Source: Adiantum capillus-veneris (lineage: Eukaryota; Streptophyta; Polypodiopsida; Polypodiales; Pteridaceae). From it: a DNA stretch of 64,000 nucleotides. The notes under the pieces are model-generated. The model worked only from the letters and a program-made list of their open reading frames with translations, was not told the DNA's origin and did no database searches. Where the stretch lies: positions 29,290,013-29,354,012 of the forward strand of contig CM043968.1 of NCBI GenBank assembly GCA_014529385.2. Direction: 5' to 3'. The translations under genes were made by a program, and so were the position numbers. Shown in pieces: positions 11,641 through 24,375 of this stretch (positions within the stretch are counted from its first letter, which is position 1; the number at the start of each line of letters is the position of its first letter).

Positions 11641-13613
11641 TTCAATTTGTGAGACCAAAAGGCATCACCAAATACTCATACAATCCGAAGTATGTCCTAA
11701 ACGTGGTCTTGTATACATCTCTAGGAGCGATCCTCATCTGATGATAGCCACTCTTCTCGTCGATTCTTTTGAAACAAGTAAAACCCTATAATCTATCATG
11801 TATATTATCACTTATAGGTGTTCTTGATGGTGGTGGTTTTATTGAGAGCTCTATAGTCAATGCACAGTCTCCACGAACCATCTTTCTTCAACACTAGAAG
11901 CAGTGGTGAACATTAAGGTGATATACTCACCCGAATCAAGAATTTGCTTTACTTGGTTAATGATTTCCTCATTTTCGGCTCTACTTACTCTATAAGGTGG
12001 TCGGTTCGGTGGTGAATTGTGAGGTATCAGATCAATTGTGTGATCTTCAGGTCTCTCAAGAGGTAGCTCTCTGGGAAACCCTCGGAGAAACAATCGGCTT
12101 GAGCTTGCAAAACTTTTGGTCATTCCTTTTTTAATTTTAATAAATTTGACTTGTTTCTGTCATTGAGTTCATTCAAATAGATCGAGTAAACAAAAAGACT
12201 GGTTTTCATTAACTTGGAGATGACCGAAACCAACACAAGTTGGATGGAGTCACCTTTTAATTTTACATCAATAGTGATTTATTTCCTTTCTTATTCTTCA
12301 ATATGGCCTTTTTTACCCAGTAATTGACTATGACACTGTTCTTGTGGTGCCAAGGGTTCCCCAAGAGGACGTCACACCCCTCAAGAGGCTTGATATAGAA
12401 GTCTTTGTGCCCTAGATACCCTTGGCAATACAATTGAAGTTTTCCTATGACAAGTACATTGGCAACATCTTGCCCTGGTGTTGCTAAAACCGTCGTCATA
12501 GGTGGTCCCATTTCTTCCATCATAGAGCATATCGGGTGAGATGAAGTGGGCCTTGGATCCTCCAACACATAAGATAAGGACTTCTTGATCTTGTACTTTA
12601 CTGCATGCTCTGAATAGCTCCGTACTCTCATCTTTTTGCTCTAGACTTGCCTCAACAAAATTCTGAAACCAGCCTTGCCATTACCTTCCCTTTCTTTCCA
12701 CGCTCGTCAACCAATTTGGAAGTCTGTGGTTTTTCCTCAGCTTGCTCATGTGGTGCTTTGATAGGACACTTTTCAAGAATGTGCCCTTGTTCCCCACAAT
12801 CATAACACTTGCCCTCTTTATGGTACTTGGCACTTTACTCTACAGGTAAATTTAGGCCGGTGGGTTTCTTCTTTTGCTGCTTTCCCTTCTTGTTGTCGTT
12901 TGATTCCCTATTGAGGTGGACACTTGCTTGTTTGGAGGACAGGTTAAAGTACCAACATGCCGACCAAAGCATTCATTGGCATGCATTGTAAGTCTCTGAG
13001 TAGAGTCAAGCTTTTGCTTTAGGCAATATCGGTGAATCTCTTTTGGTAATCTATAATAAAATTCTAAAAACGTGCTGCTTGAAGGTGATCTTCCGAAAAG
13101 AAGAGATTGGTAGAAAGGTATCCAAGAACCTCTAGCAATAAGCCCCAAGAGTGACTTCTTTTTTCATTCTCAGATGATGCCAAGCCTTGATGACATCCTC
13201 TTCGTATTCTTTAGGACATGCCTTATCACCACCACAGAAGTGGTCGGTCTGGTGGTAGTCAAAACATTAAATTTTCTTTTGGTCTTCCACACGAGCTGCT
13301 TTCAATTATCCATCATTCTTTGATTTCTTTCGTGGAGGGTCCAATGACTGCCTTGTGCTACTGAAACATTTGAGTGCTTGAATTTAGACGTGGAGAAACC
13401 ACAACAAGGAGTCTCCTTGCTAGGGTTTTAACGATGGAATTTAGACGTGGAAAAACCATAGTGAGGAGTCTCCTCATCCATATGACCACCTCCAGAAGCC
13501 ACCAAAGTACTATCGTATTTTTTGGCAAACTTGTAGGTTTCCTCTAGCAAAGTAACAAGATTCAGCAATACCTCATTCTGGTAAGTCGACGACAATCTAA
13601 ATAGATAAAGCAT
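11641..13613 (-). mobile_element. Ty3/gypsy gag-pol fragment (gag tail, zinc knuckle, protease, start of RT)
   Basis: Read on the minus strand from right to left. A gag-like stretch (13,613-12,852, frameshifted) is followed by a CCHC zinc knuckle of the form C-x2-C-x4-H-x4-C (CYDCGEQGHILEKC, about 12,800). The retropepsin region (12,631-12,263) carries the plant-gypsy hallmark EGCDVLLGNPWHHKNS. The N-terminal RT segment follows (12,123-11,857: linker with PHNSPPNRPPYRVSRAE). RT continues in other frames ([21 protein letters not shown] at about 11,720-11,790, then [12 protein letters not shown] at about 11,650-11,690). Homology stops right after LTN, before the YxDD box. RNase H, integrase and obvious flanking LTRs are missing. 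A dead 5' half of a gypsy element. Confidence 0.85.
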
Positions 13614-13985
13614 CCCTCAATATGACTTGCGGGTCTTCCAAGGCTTTCTTCTTATGGATGAAGCCCGGGGAGGTCATCTAAGAAAAATGTAACCTATCAC
13701 GTGAGTTCAACAGAAGGGTATTTAAAGTTCTTGAAACTTACAAAAGTATATATACAGAAGGACATTATTTTTAAATTTGAAAAAAAGGTACAGATGTTAA
13801 AAGAAAAGGGTACATTATATTCCTAACAAAATTTACAGATAAGGGGTTTTACAAACATGTCTTGAACGCACGTGATATGGTAGTTTTACACATAGTGAAT
13901 CACTCGAGGGATGAAGTCCTTGAATTCCTCTGAGAGAGCGTCAAGGGTCTTCTTGCCCATCTCCAACTTGAACAGCTTCTTGAAA
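13614..13985. other. Junction zone between opposite-strand Ty3/gypsy fragments
   Basis: No domain recognised. To the left lies minus-strand gag, to the right plus-strand chromodomain sequence, so a rearrangement breakpoint is expected here. Confidence 0.35.
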
Positions 13986-14191
13986 CACTCGATCTTAATC
14001 ACTTGCACTCACAAAGCGAGTGTCAAAGACCATCTAGAAATCTACCCAAGTCTCACAAGTATTCGTACCCCGAATATTTTATCAAGTGGAAGCATCATCT
14101 TAAATCCCAAGCCACTTGGGATTTAGTTGAATCGTTAAGGAATTGTTTCCCCGATTTTATAACTGAGGATATTATTGAGGACAACAAATAA
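13986..14191 (+). mobile_element. Chromodomain fragment of a Ty3/gypsy chromovirus integrase
   Basis: The plus-strand frame 14,003-14,191 contains EYFIKWKHHLKSQATWDLVE followed by a FPDFITEDI-type acidic tail. This matches the chromodomain core (Y-x-I-K-W-K, then A-T-W, then a C-terminal helix) found at the end of chromovirus integrases. It ends at a TAA and is followed by a purine-rich stretch (AAGGGAAAG). The 5' part of the element is missing, and the orientation is opposite to the neighbouring gag-pol fragment. Confidence 0.6.
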
Positions 14192-14720
14192 AAATATAAG
14201 GGAAAGTGCTACGTCCACAGACATCAGGATGGGTGCCTATAGTATGTCCAACCAGTATGAACTTGGCCTTTTAGTTATTTGTTATAAAAAGGACTTGAGC
14301 CATTTGTGAGATCATCTTGTGTGATCACCACACTTTGACTATTGACCGCAGCTCTGCACGCACATCTGTGTTGGTGTGGGCTTGGTGGTACGAGACACTG
14401 GCCCTTGTGCTAGAGGTTAGCCCTCTTGGTGAGTTGGCTATAGGCTTCAAGGCTCAAGGGTGAGCTCGTATTGGCTCTATGACTAGGAGGTGAGCCCGCT
14501 TACTACGTGTGTCTAGGTGTGAGTTTGGCTTGTGTCATGTCATGTGTCCAGGATGGATCCAGTAAGAAACTAACATTAAAGGCATCCCTATTGGGATAAT
14601 GTAAGCAATAATCTCTATACGCTAGTTTATTTTTTATTGTCTTTATTTCTTTTAAAATATTCAATTCAAAGTTTGAACCATTTTTCACCAAAACCTCCTC
14701 TGTGTGTGTATGTGTATACC

Positions 14721-14722
<2 letters not shown>
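14192..14722. other. Possible LTR downstream of the chromodomain fragment
   Basis: Non-coding. It holds a TATA-like TATAAAAAGG at about 14,283 and lies just after the chromodomain stop codon and purine-rich run, as a 3' LTR would. No second copy of this sequence was seen in the window, so this is only positional inference. Confidence 0.3.

Positions 14723-14797
<75 letters not shown>
14723..14797. repeat. (AC)n microsatellite
   Basis: About 75 bp of uninterrupted AC/CA, with a short TG-rich run immediately to its left. Confidence 0.98.
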
Positions 14798-14799
<2 letters not shown>

Positions 14800-15088
14800 C
14801 ACTCACTCATCTCCTTGTCTTTTATTGTAGAGCTTGAATAACCTTCTAATATTTGACATAATAGAGTTCAAACATCGCATTTCCTCTAAAACAACCTTCT
14901 TTGTTATATCTTGCAGATGAGTTCTTCAAATCCATGCTTATCGGAGGTGGGTAATCTCATCATAATGTATATTTCAACACTGTTTAGTCCAAGTTAGATG
15001 AAAATACTTGCAAATTTGTACATAATATACTTAGCAAGTGTTACAACTTTTAAATGTTGAACTTATGTGTTTTTTTGTTTCAACAGGA

Positions 15089-15290
15089 TTTTAAAGCATC
15101 ATCGTATAAGGTGACCTCTTACTATGTTAGTTGAGTGGTGGTTTTTGTGAAAATTTTTTGAAGCATCATGGTATAAGGTGACCTCTTACTATGTTAGTTG
15201 AGTGGTGGTTTTTGTGACAATGTTTTAAAGCATCATGGTATAAGGTGACCTCTTACTATGTTAGTTAAGTGGTGGTTTTTGTGACAATGG
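15089..15290. repeat. Three tandem copies of a ~66-bp unit
   Basis: Copies start near 15,089, 15,154 and 15,223. Each contains GCATCATGGTATAAGGTGAC, then CTCTTACTATGTTAGTT and GTGGTGGTTTTTGTGA. Copies differ by only a few bases, so the duplication is recent. Flanks (14,798-15,088 and 15,291-15,660) show no gene. Confidence 0.95.
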
Positions 15291-15664
15291 CTCAAGCTTC
15301 TGGCATAACATGACTCGCTATTGGTGGAAAAAATCTCTCCTCAAGAGATTTCATTGTATAATTTAATTCAGCTCCTACCACAATAACCATTATGCTAGCA
15401 TGAAGGGATCCTTAGTAGGGAAATAAAAAAGCTTTCCATGAGTAAGACATTCTTCCGTAACATAGAACACTCCCACCAAAAATAGTTTTATATAATAGGT
15501 TAGCATGGAGTATACTATGCCAAAATTCCTCAAAATCTTCTTGTAGTCCTCTTTCTCTATCAAAAGCTTCTTTTTCTCTCTCTAATTTGGCTACCTTCTG
15601 TGTTGGCTCTTCAATGATGATAAGTGGTAGCTTTCAAACTCTTTTTGTCAGCCGTTCATCAACT

Positions 15665-17204
15665 TTATTGAGTAATAACACATACCTGTGCACATCCATC
15701 AATATATGACTCTCCAATACACTTCCTCTTATGACATGCATCCATAGTAGGGCATATATCAGGTAGCTCATTCAAAGACAGGACTCTCACAAATCCCCTT
15801 GAAGGCTCCTTCTTAATGGGGTTGACTACATACTTCCACTGCCTCTTCAACTTACATGAGTTGCCCAAAGGTAACATCAGCCTTTCTACTCACCAAATCA
15901 TTCCGTAAACTATAATTTGGTTGCCCTTCTCCCAAAAAAAAGTCAGATGCATTGTAATGTTGATTGGGTTTTTTCTTGTTTTCTTCTCTTTACATGTACA
16001 TGTTTCAACCTGTTTCCCTCTTTTATGGCCGGGACTTGTATCACTCATGTCATGATCTCTTGTAACCCTCTTACCTAACAGCATGGCCATAGCTCCCAAA
16101 CCATACTCTTTCTTCTCCAAATGGATTATGCTTACCACCTTTGTTTTTCCCTTCTCTTCAGATGTCAAACCACTTGGCCCTACTTCCTCCTGAATCTCAA
16201 TACATAGTTTTGAGCTCGAGAAGGAATTTGTGAAGGAAGAGGAAACATGTCACCACCCATTCTCTTTGGCTTGTCACATTGAGGGATTTTATGATCCCAT
16301 TCATCACAATTGTAACATTGAAACATATCCCCTGTTCCAGCCATGCCTCTTCGTCTACCACCTGTAAACCCCTTATTGCTTCTAAGGCCACGTCTATATC
16401 CATAGCTTTGACCTCTTCCACCTCCCATCATATGCACACTAAGATTCTTCATAAGACCTACAACCTCTGCATCTCCTTGCGAAAAGCACTCACATCATGG
16501 GAAGCTTGTTGTTCATAACCTGGCTCCCTGACGAGGACCCTTGGTTGCTCTACAACTTTCACTTCAGTATTTGGCTCGACATTGATTCCAAGTTGGTGAG
16601 ACGCTCTGCTTTTCACTCTCTATTCTTTGCAATTTCAATTGTCTCCTCAAAGGTCCTTGGCTGCTTAAGCACCTTCAAGCATAGACTACTTCTCAAGCTT
16701 GAAAAAAATTATCTTTCTTCAACATGGCTGGAGGAATTTCAGCCCCCAAAGATGTACACCACTTTGTCCATAGTGCATTAAATGCCTTCACAAAGTCTTC
16801 TATGGTCTGGCCTTCACCCTGTACCAAGCCTTGAATAGTCTGCCATACCTTTTGTGGGTCTTCCACTTGTTGAAAGTGTGGAAGAAAAGCATGTCTTACC
16901 ATTTCATAAGTCATAACTTGAGGAGGTTGGGCTGATTGTAGCTCCTTTTCGTAGCCTTCCAACCATTCCCTAGCATCTCCATTCAAACAAAAGTAGAAGA
17001 TTCGTAGCACCAATGCTGGGTCTTGTTTGTCAGCAAGAAGGCAAGCAAACTCCACATTCGCTCAATGAAACCTTTGGCACTTTCATTTGATATCCCACTA
17101 CTCCGAAAAATTAAATTCCATATCTTCCAAAACCTGTAAACTGAAGCTAGCTTGAAAGTGATTCCTTGGTGGGGGCGAGCACCAAAACACAGTTGGGCAA
17201 ACAA
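15665..17204 (-). mobile_element. Ty3/gypsy gag and protease fragment
   Basis: Minus strand. The retrotransposon gag domain occupies 17,055-16,693 (FCLNGDAREWLEGYE, then a QGEGQTIEDFVKAFNALW-type motif typical of Retrotrans_gag). A Gly/Arg-rich segment and a CCHC knuckle CYNCDEWDHKIPQC follow (about 16,300-16,345; C-x2-C-x4-H-x4-C). After a basic linker, a retropepsin start resembling GAQV-VIT reads IDGCAQVCVIT at about 15,680, with the D-S/T-G triad degraded. Frameshifts separate the pieces. RT, RNase H and integrase are absent. A different family from the fragment at 11.6-13.6 kb, judged by gag sequence. Confidence 0.85.
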
Positions 17205-17880
17205 AAAAGTGGGACACCTCTATAGCTTTATGGCCCAAGAGTGCACAAAATTCAACCTTAGCACCAAAAAGTATACCCCCACAAATTTTAGTAAACCCTA
17301 ATCAAAAGGCCTATGCTCCGTTGGGAATTTACTAGCACACACCCACCCAAAGGACCATAGCACATAGGAGAAAAACCTTGTTAAAGCACGGATTTCTAGC
17401 ACACTCTGACCAATGCATATGAAGATAAGGGATTCCCCTTTCACAATTGAGCATCAAAAACCCACAATTTCAACATCAACTCCATAATTCATTGATACAT
17501 GTCCTCCCAATCTGTCTGCACACAATTTTCCACTAGGGTGCCATAGCCATAACCCTATAGAGAACTAGTCGTAAATTGAAGAGCACAACTCCAATTGGGG
17601 CACTTTAAAGCTTTAGAGAAAGCTTGAAAAATGAATGGAGAGAAAGTTGAAGATGACCAAAATTGAATCTACACACCACTACATGCAAAATTCATGCGAA
17701 CAGAGAGTTGTCCCGGTACGACTACACCTAGAGAAGGCAAGGCAAATAGAGAGTTGTCCCGGTACGACTATACCTAGAGAAGGCAAGGCGAGGCAAAAAA
17801 ATGCAACAGAAACCATCAAGGAGGCACAAAGATCTAGAACCTGAGATTTCTGGAGTTTGGCTGAACTTTTTTAAGTTTGT
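17205..17880. other. Gypsy 5' flank, including a 46-bp direct duplication
   Basis: No gene seen. A 46-bp unit (GAGAGTTGTCCCGGTACGAC followed by ACACCTAGAGAAGGCAAGGC) is repeated in tandem at 17,703-17,748 and 17,749-17,790. The stretch may be the untranslated leader of the gag fragment to the left. Confidence 0.5.
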
Positions 17881-19660
17881 ACATAAGTTTTAGTTATATA
17901 CAAGTCTCACTTCAAAAAACTCACTCACGGGCACTTACAATAGCCCAACAGCCTGACACTCTACTAGTGACTTGCTCTGCTTCCCCTTGCAACATTCTTA
18001 TCATGTGCGACTCAGCTGATATCAGTGATAATGGGTATAGAGAATTATATACATGCATAACAGAGCGTCTATGTAGCAAGGGAAATGCTCGATCAATGTT
18101 ACCAACCCCATATAGTATGGCTATGACAAGAAAACCACACACAACAACGTTTCAACCCTGCTAGATGAGTACAAGTGGGTGGATGGCAACATGCCAATGT
18201 CCTCAAAGAGTTTTGTTTACAATAGGTTCAAAAATGGTTACGTTGAAGTAGAAGCACTACAACGAGTTATGATCCAATATTACAATATCACAATAGAGGA
18301 GACATGTGGAAAAGCTATATTTGTGTTAAAATTAGATGAATGTCAAGTTGTCAAAGGTCAGAGGGTGGAGCGCACAAGCCTCACACTCATGAGCAGGGCA
18401 CTGGTGGAAAGAGGTTAAAATGTGAAGAGGCGACCGAGTCATTTGGCACAAAGAGGCAAAGGCAAGATTTTTATGGGGTGCAATCAGAGAAGAACATATG
18501 GTAGCAAGCGGCATGGGAACTCCCACACAAGGACCATATATGAGATGGTATTTCAACCGTGCAGGTATTCAAGTGGCAATAGATTGACAATGGAATGAGG
18601 AACTCCTCAATATCCCTGGCCGCAGCGACTTTAAAATAGAGTGGCAACTTGGTGGCGACTTGAAGACCCTAAAATGCATGTTGGGCACTAAGGGCCATGC
18701 AAATATCTTATTTTCATGCATTTTCTATTGCCATGCAAAGATGCCTAGGGATGCATTGGGGAAGGACACAGGGGTCAGAAGAGAAAAAGTTCGTAAGCAA
18801 GCAGGTGCTAGGAGCCCGAATGAGAATCAAAAGGCAAGTGGGGGGCATGTGTGGTTCAATGGCATCATGACTTGTGACCAAATCAAGTCACCATCTCGTT
18901 CAGAGGAGGACCCAAATTGGCATCCCATTCCTTCAAGTCCCCTTAATTGAGTACATGTGTGTTCCTTGCATTTGAGACTTCAAATTTTGGACAAGTTGTT
19001 AATGCTCCACATAAATTATGCATGAACATGGAGCCAAAGTCATGGCGAGAGGAGTGCATTTGAGCGCTTGAAACAACCTTGTCATCGGTGGGGCTTCACT
19101 TCGGTGTAGTAACCCTCTCAAGGGACCGCACGAACCAGGCAACCACACAAGATAACCCTAATAAGATATGTATGGGTGGTGCAAAGGCAAGACACTTGCT
19201 TTCAAACTATGGTGAGGCTCAAATCCATAATCCTTTTCAGATATGGAAGCAGGTGTGTGACATAACAACCTACCTTGGAAATGAAGCAACACTAGGGCAA
19301 AGCATGCAATGAGATGAAGAGGCTTCTTAAGCGCCCACACCTTAGTGATGATGAGATACAATCACTCAAGGTGTCTATTAATAAATTCACGGAGCTAATG
19401 GTCAATGCATGGGGAAAAACCCATATCACACATTACATGCATATCTTGTTCGCCCACGATCCATACTTTCTTGACGAGTATGGATCCCTTGCGCTCTAAA
19501 GCAATCAAGAGATGGAAAGATCACACTATTAGGCAAAGAGTACCTATTTTAAGAGGAGCACTTAGCATGGTGGTGGAAAGATCTGCAACAACACGTTGTA
19601 CGAGATGTTCAATTGGTTCTATTGTGCACTAACCAATAGGAAGAAGCAAAGGGTAGCATG
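17880..19660 (+). pseudogene. Transposase-like relic of unknown family
   Basis: Several plus-strand blocks lie in changing frames but in a sensible order: VLKLDECQVVKGQRVERTSL (18,330-18,390), LGGDLKTLKCMLGTKGHANI (about 18,650-18,710) with a following Cys/His cluster (FSCIFYCHAK), a region with GGAKARHLLSN (about 19,170-19,205), and WGKTHITHYMHILFAHDP (about 19,410-19,465). The pattern (conserved D-E, CxxxxC/H cluster, HxxHxxH-like tail) suggests a large DNA-transposon protein. I do not recognise a named superfamily with confidence. Multiple stops and frameshifts mark it as dead. Confidence 0.4.
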
Positions 19661-19926
19661 CAACTTGTCTCTTAGGTGTCATATTATAAAAGTGGTGAGT
19701 TCCCAAAGAACGCAAGGATACCATGGCTCAAATGCACACAAAAGAGCATCGACGTGGTAGAGAAATTGGTGGAGAGTAGGATGCATGTGTCTTCTCACGC
19801 AATAAAGTTTGTAATTTCCACTTTTTGGAGCATATTGATTGGAAATTATAACTTTTTTAAAAGTTGGGTCCTAAAAATATCAAAGTGAGTTTTTAAAAGC
19901 CCTTTAAAAGTTTGTGAGCTCTCTGT

Positions 19927-19932
<6 letters not shown>

Positions 19933-19985
<53 letters not shown>
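19933..19985. repeat. (CT)n microsatellite
   Basis: About 53 bp of CT, lying 30 bp upstream of the ATG at 20,016 in the position of a pyrimidine-rich leader. Confidence 0.97.
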
Positions 19986-19988
<3 letters not shown>

Positions 19989-20015
19989 TCCTCCTCTCTA
20001 CTCTCACCTCCAGCC

Positions 20016-21170
20016 ATGGAAACCGATAACCAGGAAACCAACAATGTCCCAAAAAACCTTGGCCAACATTACAATTGAGCAGTTCTTTGATTGTCTTGAT
20101 CCACTCCCACATGCTCAAAGGTCAGCGATACCCAACATTGAACAACTACAATAGCTAATCGTAGAGGCAGAGTGCTTATGGTCCGAGAGCAAGCTTGAGG
20201 AGCAAACAAACTTTGACCAGAATCAACAAGATACCCATAGGTTAAAGAAGCAAGATTTTTATGATGAAGAAGAGAAGTATTTGATTGTAGAGGCAAGGAG
20301 GACTTACAAGGTGCTTCAAGAGCTACAATATCCATGTGAGAAGATTGCTAAGGTCTTAAACAGAGAGATCACTATAAAGTACAAGAGACATCGGGAGGAG
20401 AGGCATAGCACAGATGCACAAGTACTATGGATGAGTAGGTGGTCAATCTCATAGAGAAGTTACTTCATAGCACCATTTGAGAAGACTTTGAGAAGTTCTT
20501 GCAAGACGAGAGGAGAAGGGAAGAAGAACGACGAAGGGCAAGGGTGAAAGAGGCAAGCCGTCTCGCAAGGGAGAGAGAAGCAACAAAGAAGAGAGTGGAG
20601 GAGGAAAGGGCCAAGAAGGCCACCCAAAAGAGCCCCAAGAAGCCGCCCCAGAAGAGTCCAAAGAAGTCCAAACAACCCCTAGCTAAAGCAGCAAGTGAAA
20701 GTAGTTGTGCACCAAAACAAAAGACGGTGAAGAAGAAGAATCCTCCACAAACTGCAGAGAAGGCCAACCAGAGTGATGAGAGGTGCAAGAAGTACTACAA
20801 TGATAATGCCCCCTGGAATCACACTGCCAAGCCTCCACCACCACCACCATCTCTCAACAAGAAGCGTCGTTGGAGACCTAGCACATGTGCATTGCATGAA
20901 ATCCATAAGTATCAGAAGAGTACAAAGCTTATAATCCCTACGGCCCCATTTTCATGGCTCGTGAAAGAGATTATGGATGAGTACTGAGACAGTGTGAGCA
21001 TGGTGCAAGCAGTGGCACTAGGTGCGTTGTAGCAAAGCGCAGAGGATATCATTGTAGCATTGTATCCCTCTTTCAAGACACCATTTTGGCAATGGCCCAT
21101 GCTAAGTGTGTGACTATTAAGGACATATTTGCCCATAGATATGTCCTTAGCACTTCGCTTTTGTACCTAG
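20016..21170 (+). pseudogene. Histone H3-fold pseudogene with coiled-coil/basic N-terminal extension
   Basis: A plus-strand protein relic. The N-terminal part (20,016-20,450, frameshifted) is acidic and helical. The long open part (20,499-20,987) begins with an Arg/Glu-rich coiled coil, then Lys/Pro-rich SPKK-like repeats (KKPPQKSPKKSKQP), and ends in an unmistakable histone H3 alpha-N/alpha-1 region: RRWRPSTCALHEIHKYQKST, then PFSWLVKEIMDEY. Past the TGA at 20,985 the H3 fold continues in frame (AVALGAL, stop, QSAEDIIVALY). After a frameshift it ends with AHAKCVTIKDI near 21,095-21,130, matching the H3 alpha-2/alpha-3 segment. Two nonsense codons plus a frameshift make it dead. The long SPKK-type tail and divergence from canonical H3 resemble a CENH3-like or captured H3 module. 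It lies just downstream of a transposase relic. Confidence 0.75.
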
Positions 21171-21345
21171 ATAGATCATAGGAAAGCCGTTGTAACTTCT
21201 TAAGTGACATCTTTTCCAGCTTTATCATGTAGCAATTTTGACAATGAAATTATCATATCTATGTTTGAAAACTACAATGTAGTGTTTAACATTTTAATCT
21301 TGTGTTGGTTTTGTATTGAGTGTGTTTACTTGGGTCAATTTCTTC
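21171..21345. other. Downstream flank of the H3-like pseudogene
   Basis: AT-rich 3' flank; nothing recognised. Confidence 0.3.
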
Positions 21346-21419
21346 AATCAATCTGATGGATTTATATAGATATCCACAAGGTGCTCACAACATGTGTTTC
21401 TACGCTCACAAGTTCCACA

Positions 21420-21479
21420 TGATGGGGTGTTGACCTAGGGAGGATGATGGCATGCAGCCATGGGGAGGCACAGGTGCAG

Positions 21480-21578
<99 letters not shown>

Positions 21579-21760
21579 ATATTGCAAAAGAAAATAACGC
21601 TGCATACTTTTTTGTATTAAAATGTCTTTACATATATATATATATAACCTTGGAGTTATATCAACCACTCCTTGACTCATGCAATCTCCACTAAACCTCT
21701 GCCTGTATGAAGAGGTGTTCCCACATGCTAGACACCAGACAAAGGTCTTGAATCCCAACA
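21420..21760 (-). repeat. 3' LTR of the copia element
   Basis: Begins on the minus strand at 21,760 with TGTTGGGATTC directly after the polypurine tract and ends with CCCATCA at 21,420. It contains a 91-bp (GA)n tract at 21,485-21,575. Confidence 0.9.
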
Positions 21761-21778
21761 ATCCCCCCCTCAAGCCCG
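21761..21778 (-). other. Polypurine tract of the copia element
   Basis: The minus strand reads CGGGCTTGAGGGGGGGAT immediately before the LTR's first TG. This is the expected plus-strand priming site. Confidence 0.8.
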
Positions 21779-22105
21779 AACTAGACAGACCCTCTCATGA
21801 TACCTCGAGTTTTGGTATACTCGGCAACCGTGAGTTTTAGGTTCTCTCACAACCAAGGATTTTGGTGTATCCATAACCTGGTGCAATGATAGTAAAACCC
21901 CCCCTTGAACAAATAGGGCAGAGGTAAAAAATTAGCTACCAAAAAAAGATCTGGTACCAATGGATGGTCGAGATGAAGCTGAGGTAGAAGCACAATTAGT
22001 GACTACATAGGCACTTGAAGTATCAGAAGAACTGATGGGGGATACTGCATTGGAGACTGTATATGCACTGGGAATAATAGTAGAATTGGTACGGAATACC
22101 CTTCG

Positions 22106-22700
22106 TTATTCTTCTTGAAATGAATTGATAATACCATCCAAGGAGGGCAACATATATTTCTCCTTTAAAACACTAACAATCTGATGAGATTTGTCAAGCA
22201 AACTTTTTAACAAAATGGCTATGAGATCTTCTTCTGGTACTGGGGCTTCAACATAAACAAGTTGAGTTTTAATACTCTTCAGCCGGTTAACTAAAGATGT
22301 AATATTTTCATGAGCACGCATAGCAAGAGAGTACAACTCCATCTTTAGACTCATCATTGAATACTTAGCTTTAGCACCAAAAACCTTCTCTAGCTATATA
22401 CAGGCAACATTGGCAGATTGCATGTCATCCAAATAATGAATAAAATCATCTTCAAGAGATGTCAGAATAATACCTAATGCTTGCTCATCCTTGCGTTGTT
22501 GATCAACAGATAACGCTCTGGTAACTGCAACGGATGTGCATGCTTCATCGACTGATTGCAGCTTTACGATGCTCCACAAATTCTTGCGCATCAGATATCC
22601 CCTTCACTTTGATTTTTGAGGTGTGGAAGCCGCATCTGTTAAACTTGTCGATTTTCGACGCCATGTTGAAGTCTTTCAAAAGCCTGATAGAAAGTTTGTG
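22106..22700 (-). pseudogene. Copia gag remnant (UBN2-type)
   Basis: Two minus-strand open segments (22,591-22,394 and 22,357-22,106) cover the N-terminal half of copia gag. The first shows QQRKDEQALGIILTSLEDDF, a typical start of the UBN2 gag family. The second has the downstream helices with MRAHENITSLVNRLKSI and LLKSL. A stop lies between them (TAG at 22,394-22,396). The zinc knuckle is absent, so the protein is truncated. Confidence 0.8.
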
Positions 22701-23221
22701 TTATTGGTTATTGCCGGCTTAACTTTCAGAGTGGTTGTCTTCGTCTTCAATTGTCTTTGCATGCACGTATTAGGCTACTGCAAAAACTTTCTAAATCACT
22801 GCAATTGACTATTGCTGAGTTTGAAAACGCGCCTTCAAATTTACGAGCCAATATAGTACCGAGCCGAGCACGGACAGGGTGTCTTACACCTTGTCTCGAG
22901 GGTGTGAATACCCGCTTGCTTAGGGGGCTCAAGACCAAATAAGGTGCCCACTTTAAATAATGTATGAACACAAACAACTAAAACGAGCTCTGTCAATGGT
23001 AGCGTAGACATTCGACGGCGTCAGAGATGGTTGCACTCTCGCAGCGGGCCGAGGAGGCATAATTCGAAGGCGCTCAAGAGTCGAAAGTTTTTTAGGGAGC
23101 CAGGGCGACCCTATCAAGGGTGGGTTTGCTATGTTTTATGCAAGTCAATAGACGCTCGCTTCCCTTTCACAAGCAGCAACTCCCATGCACGCTGTATTCA
23201 CTCAAGCCGAGGCCGCCAAGA

Positions 23222-23234
23222 GGCTCTGATACCA
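23222..23234 (-). other. Primer binding site (initiator Met tRNA)
   Basis: The minus strand reads TGGTATCAGAGCC, complementary to the 3' end of plant initiator methionine tRNA and 2 nt from the 5' LTR. Confidence 0.85.
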
Positions 23235-23236
23235 GT

Positions 23237-23613
<377 letters not shown>

Positions 23614-24375
23614 CAATGGAGTTATATATAACCTTGGAGTTATATCAACCACTCCTTGACTCATGCAATCTCCACTAAACCTATGCATGTATGAAGAGTT
23701 GTTCCCACAGGCTAGATACCAGACAAAGGGCTTGAATCCCAACACCATGTTAGTCAGAAAGTAGCAATAAGGGGTCATGTGGTGGCCCATCCCGATACCC
23801 ATGAGCCTTTTTTGCCTCACCCTTACAAACATGCCGATCGATAGAGCCATTCTGTGGCTAGTCAAATAGTCAAAAGTCACTCCATGGTGCACGAGGCCAA
23901 GGAACGGCTCCTTCAGCCGGCATGTTTACGATACCTATGGCAAGAAGACATCATGTTAGTATGCAAATGTCTTGTGACACAATCAATCTGATGAATCCAT
24001 ATAGATATCCACAAGGTGCTCACAACATGTGTTTCTAGGCTCACGTGGTCCGTGTAAACCAGAAAACAGCAAGAAGGGGTCATGTGGTGGCCCATCCCAA
24101 TGCTCACTGGCCTTTTGTGCCCCGCTACCATGAACATGCAAGCCAAAGGAGCCATTCCATGGCCCCGTGCACCATAGAGGGACTTTTGACTGTTTGACAC
24201 GGCAACCGGGCACAAAAGGCCCGTGAGGCTCACTACAGGAAGAAGATATCATGTTAGTGAGCAAATGGCTTGTGACGCACATGGATCAAGACAAAAATTT
24301 ACTCAAGATGAAAACTTTTTTAATTTTAAAGATACATCATCGAGACATGCAATGCACGTGGCTAAGATAGGTTTT

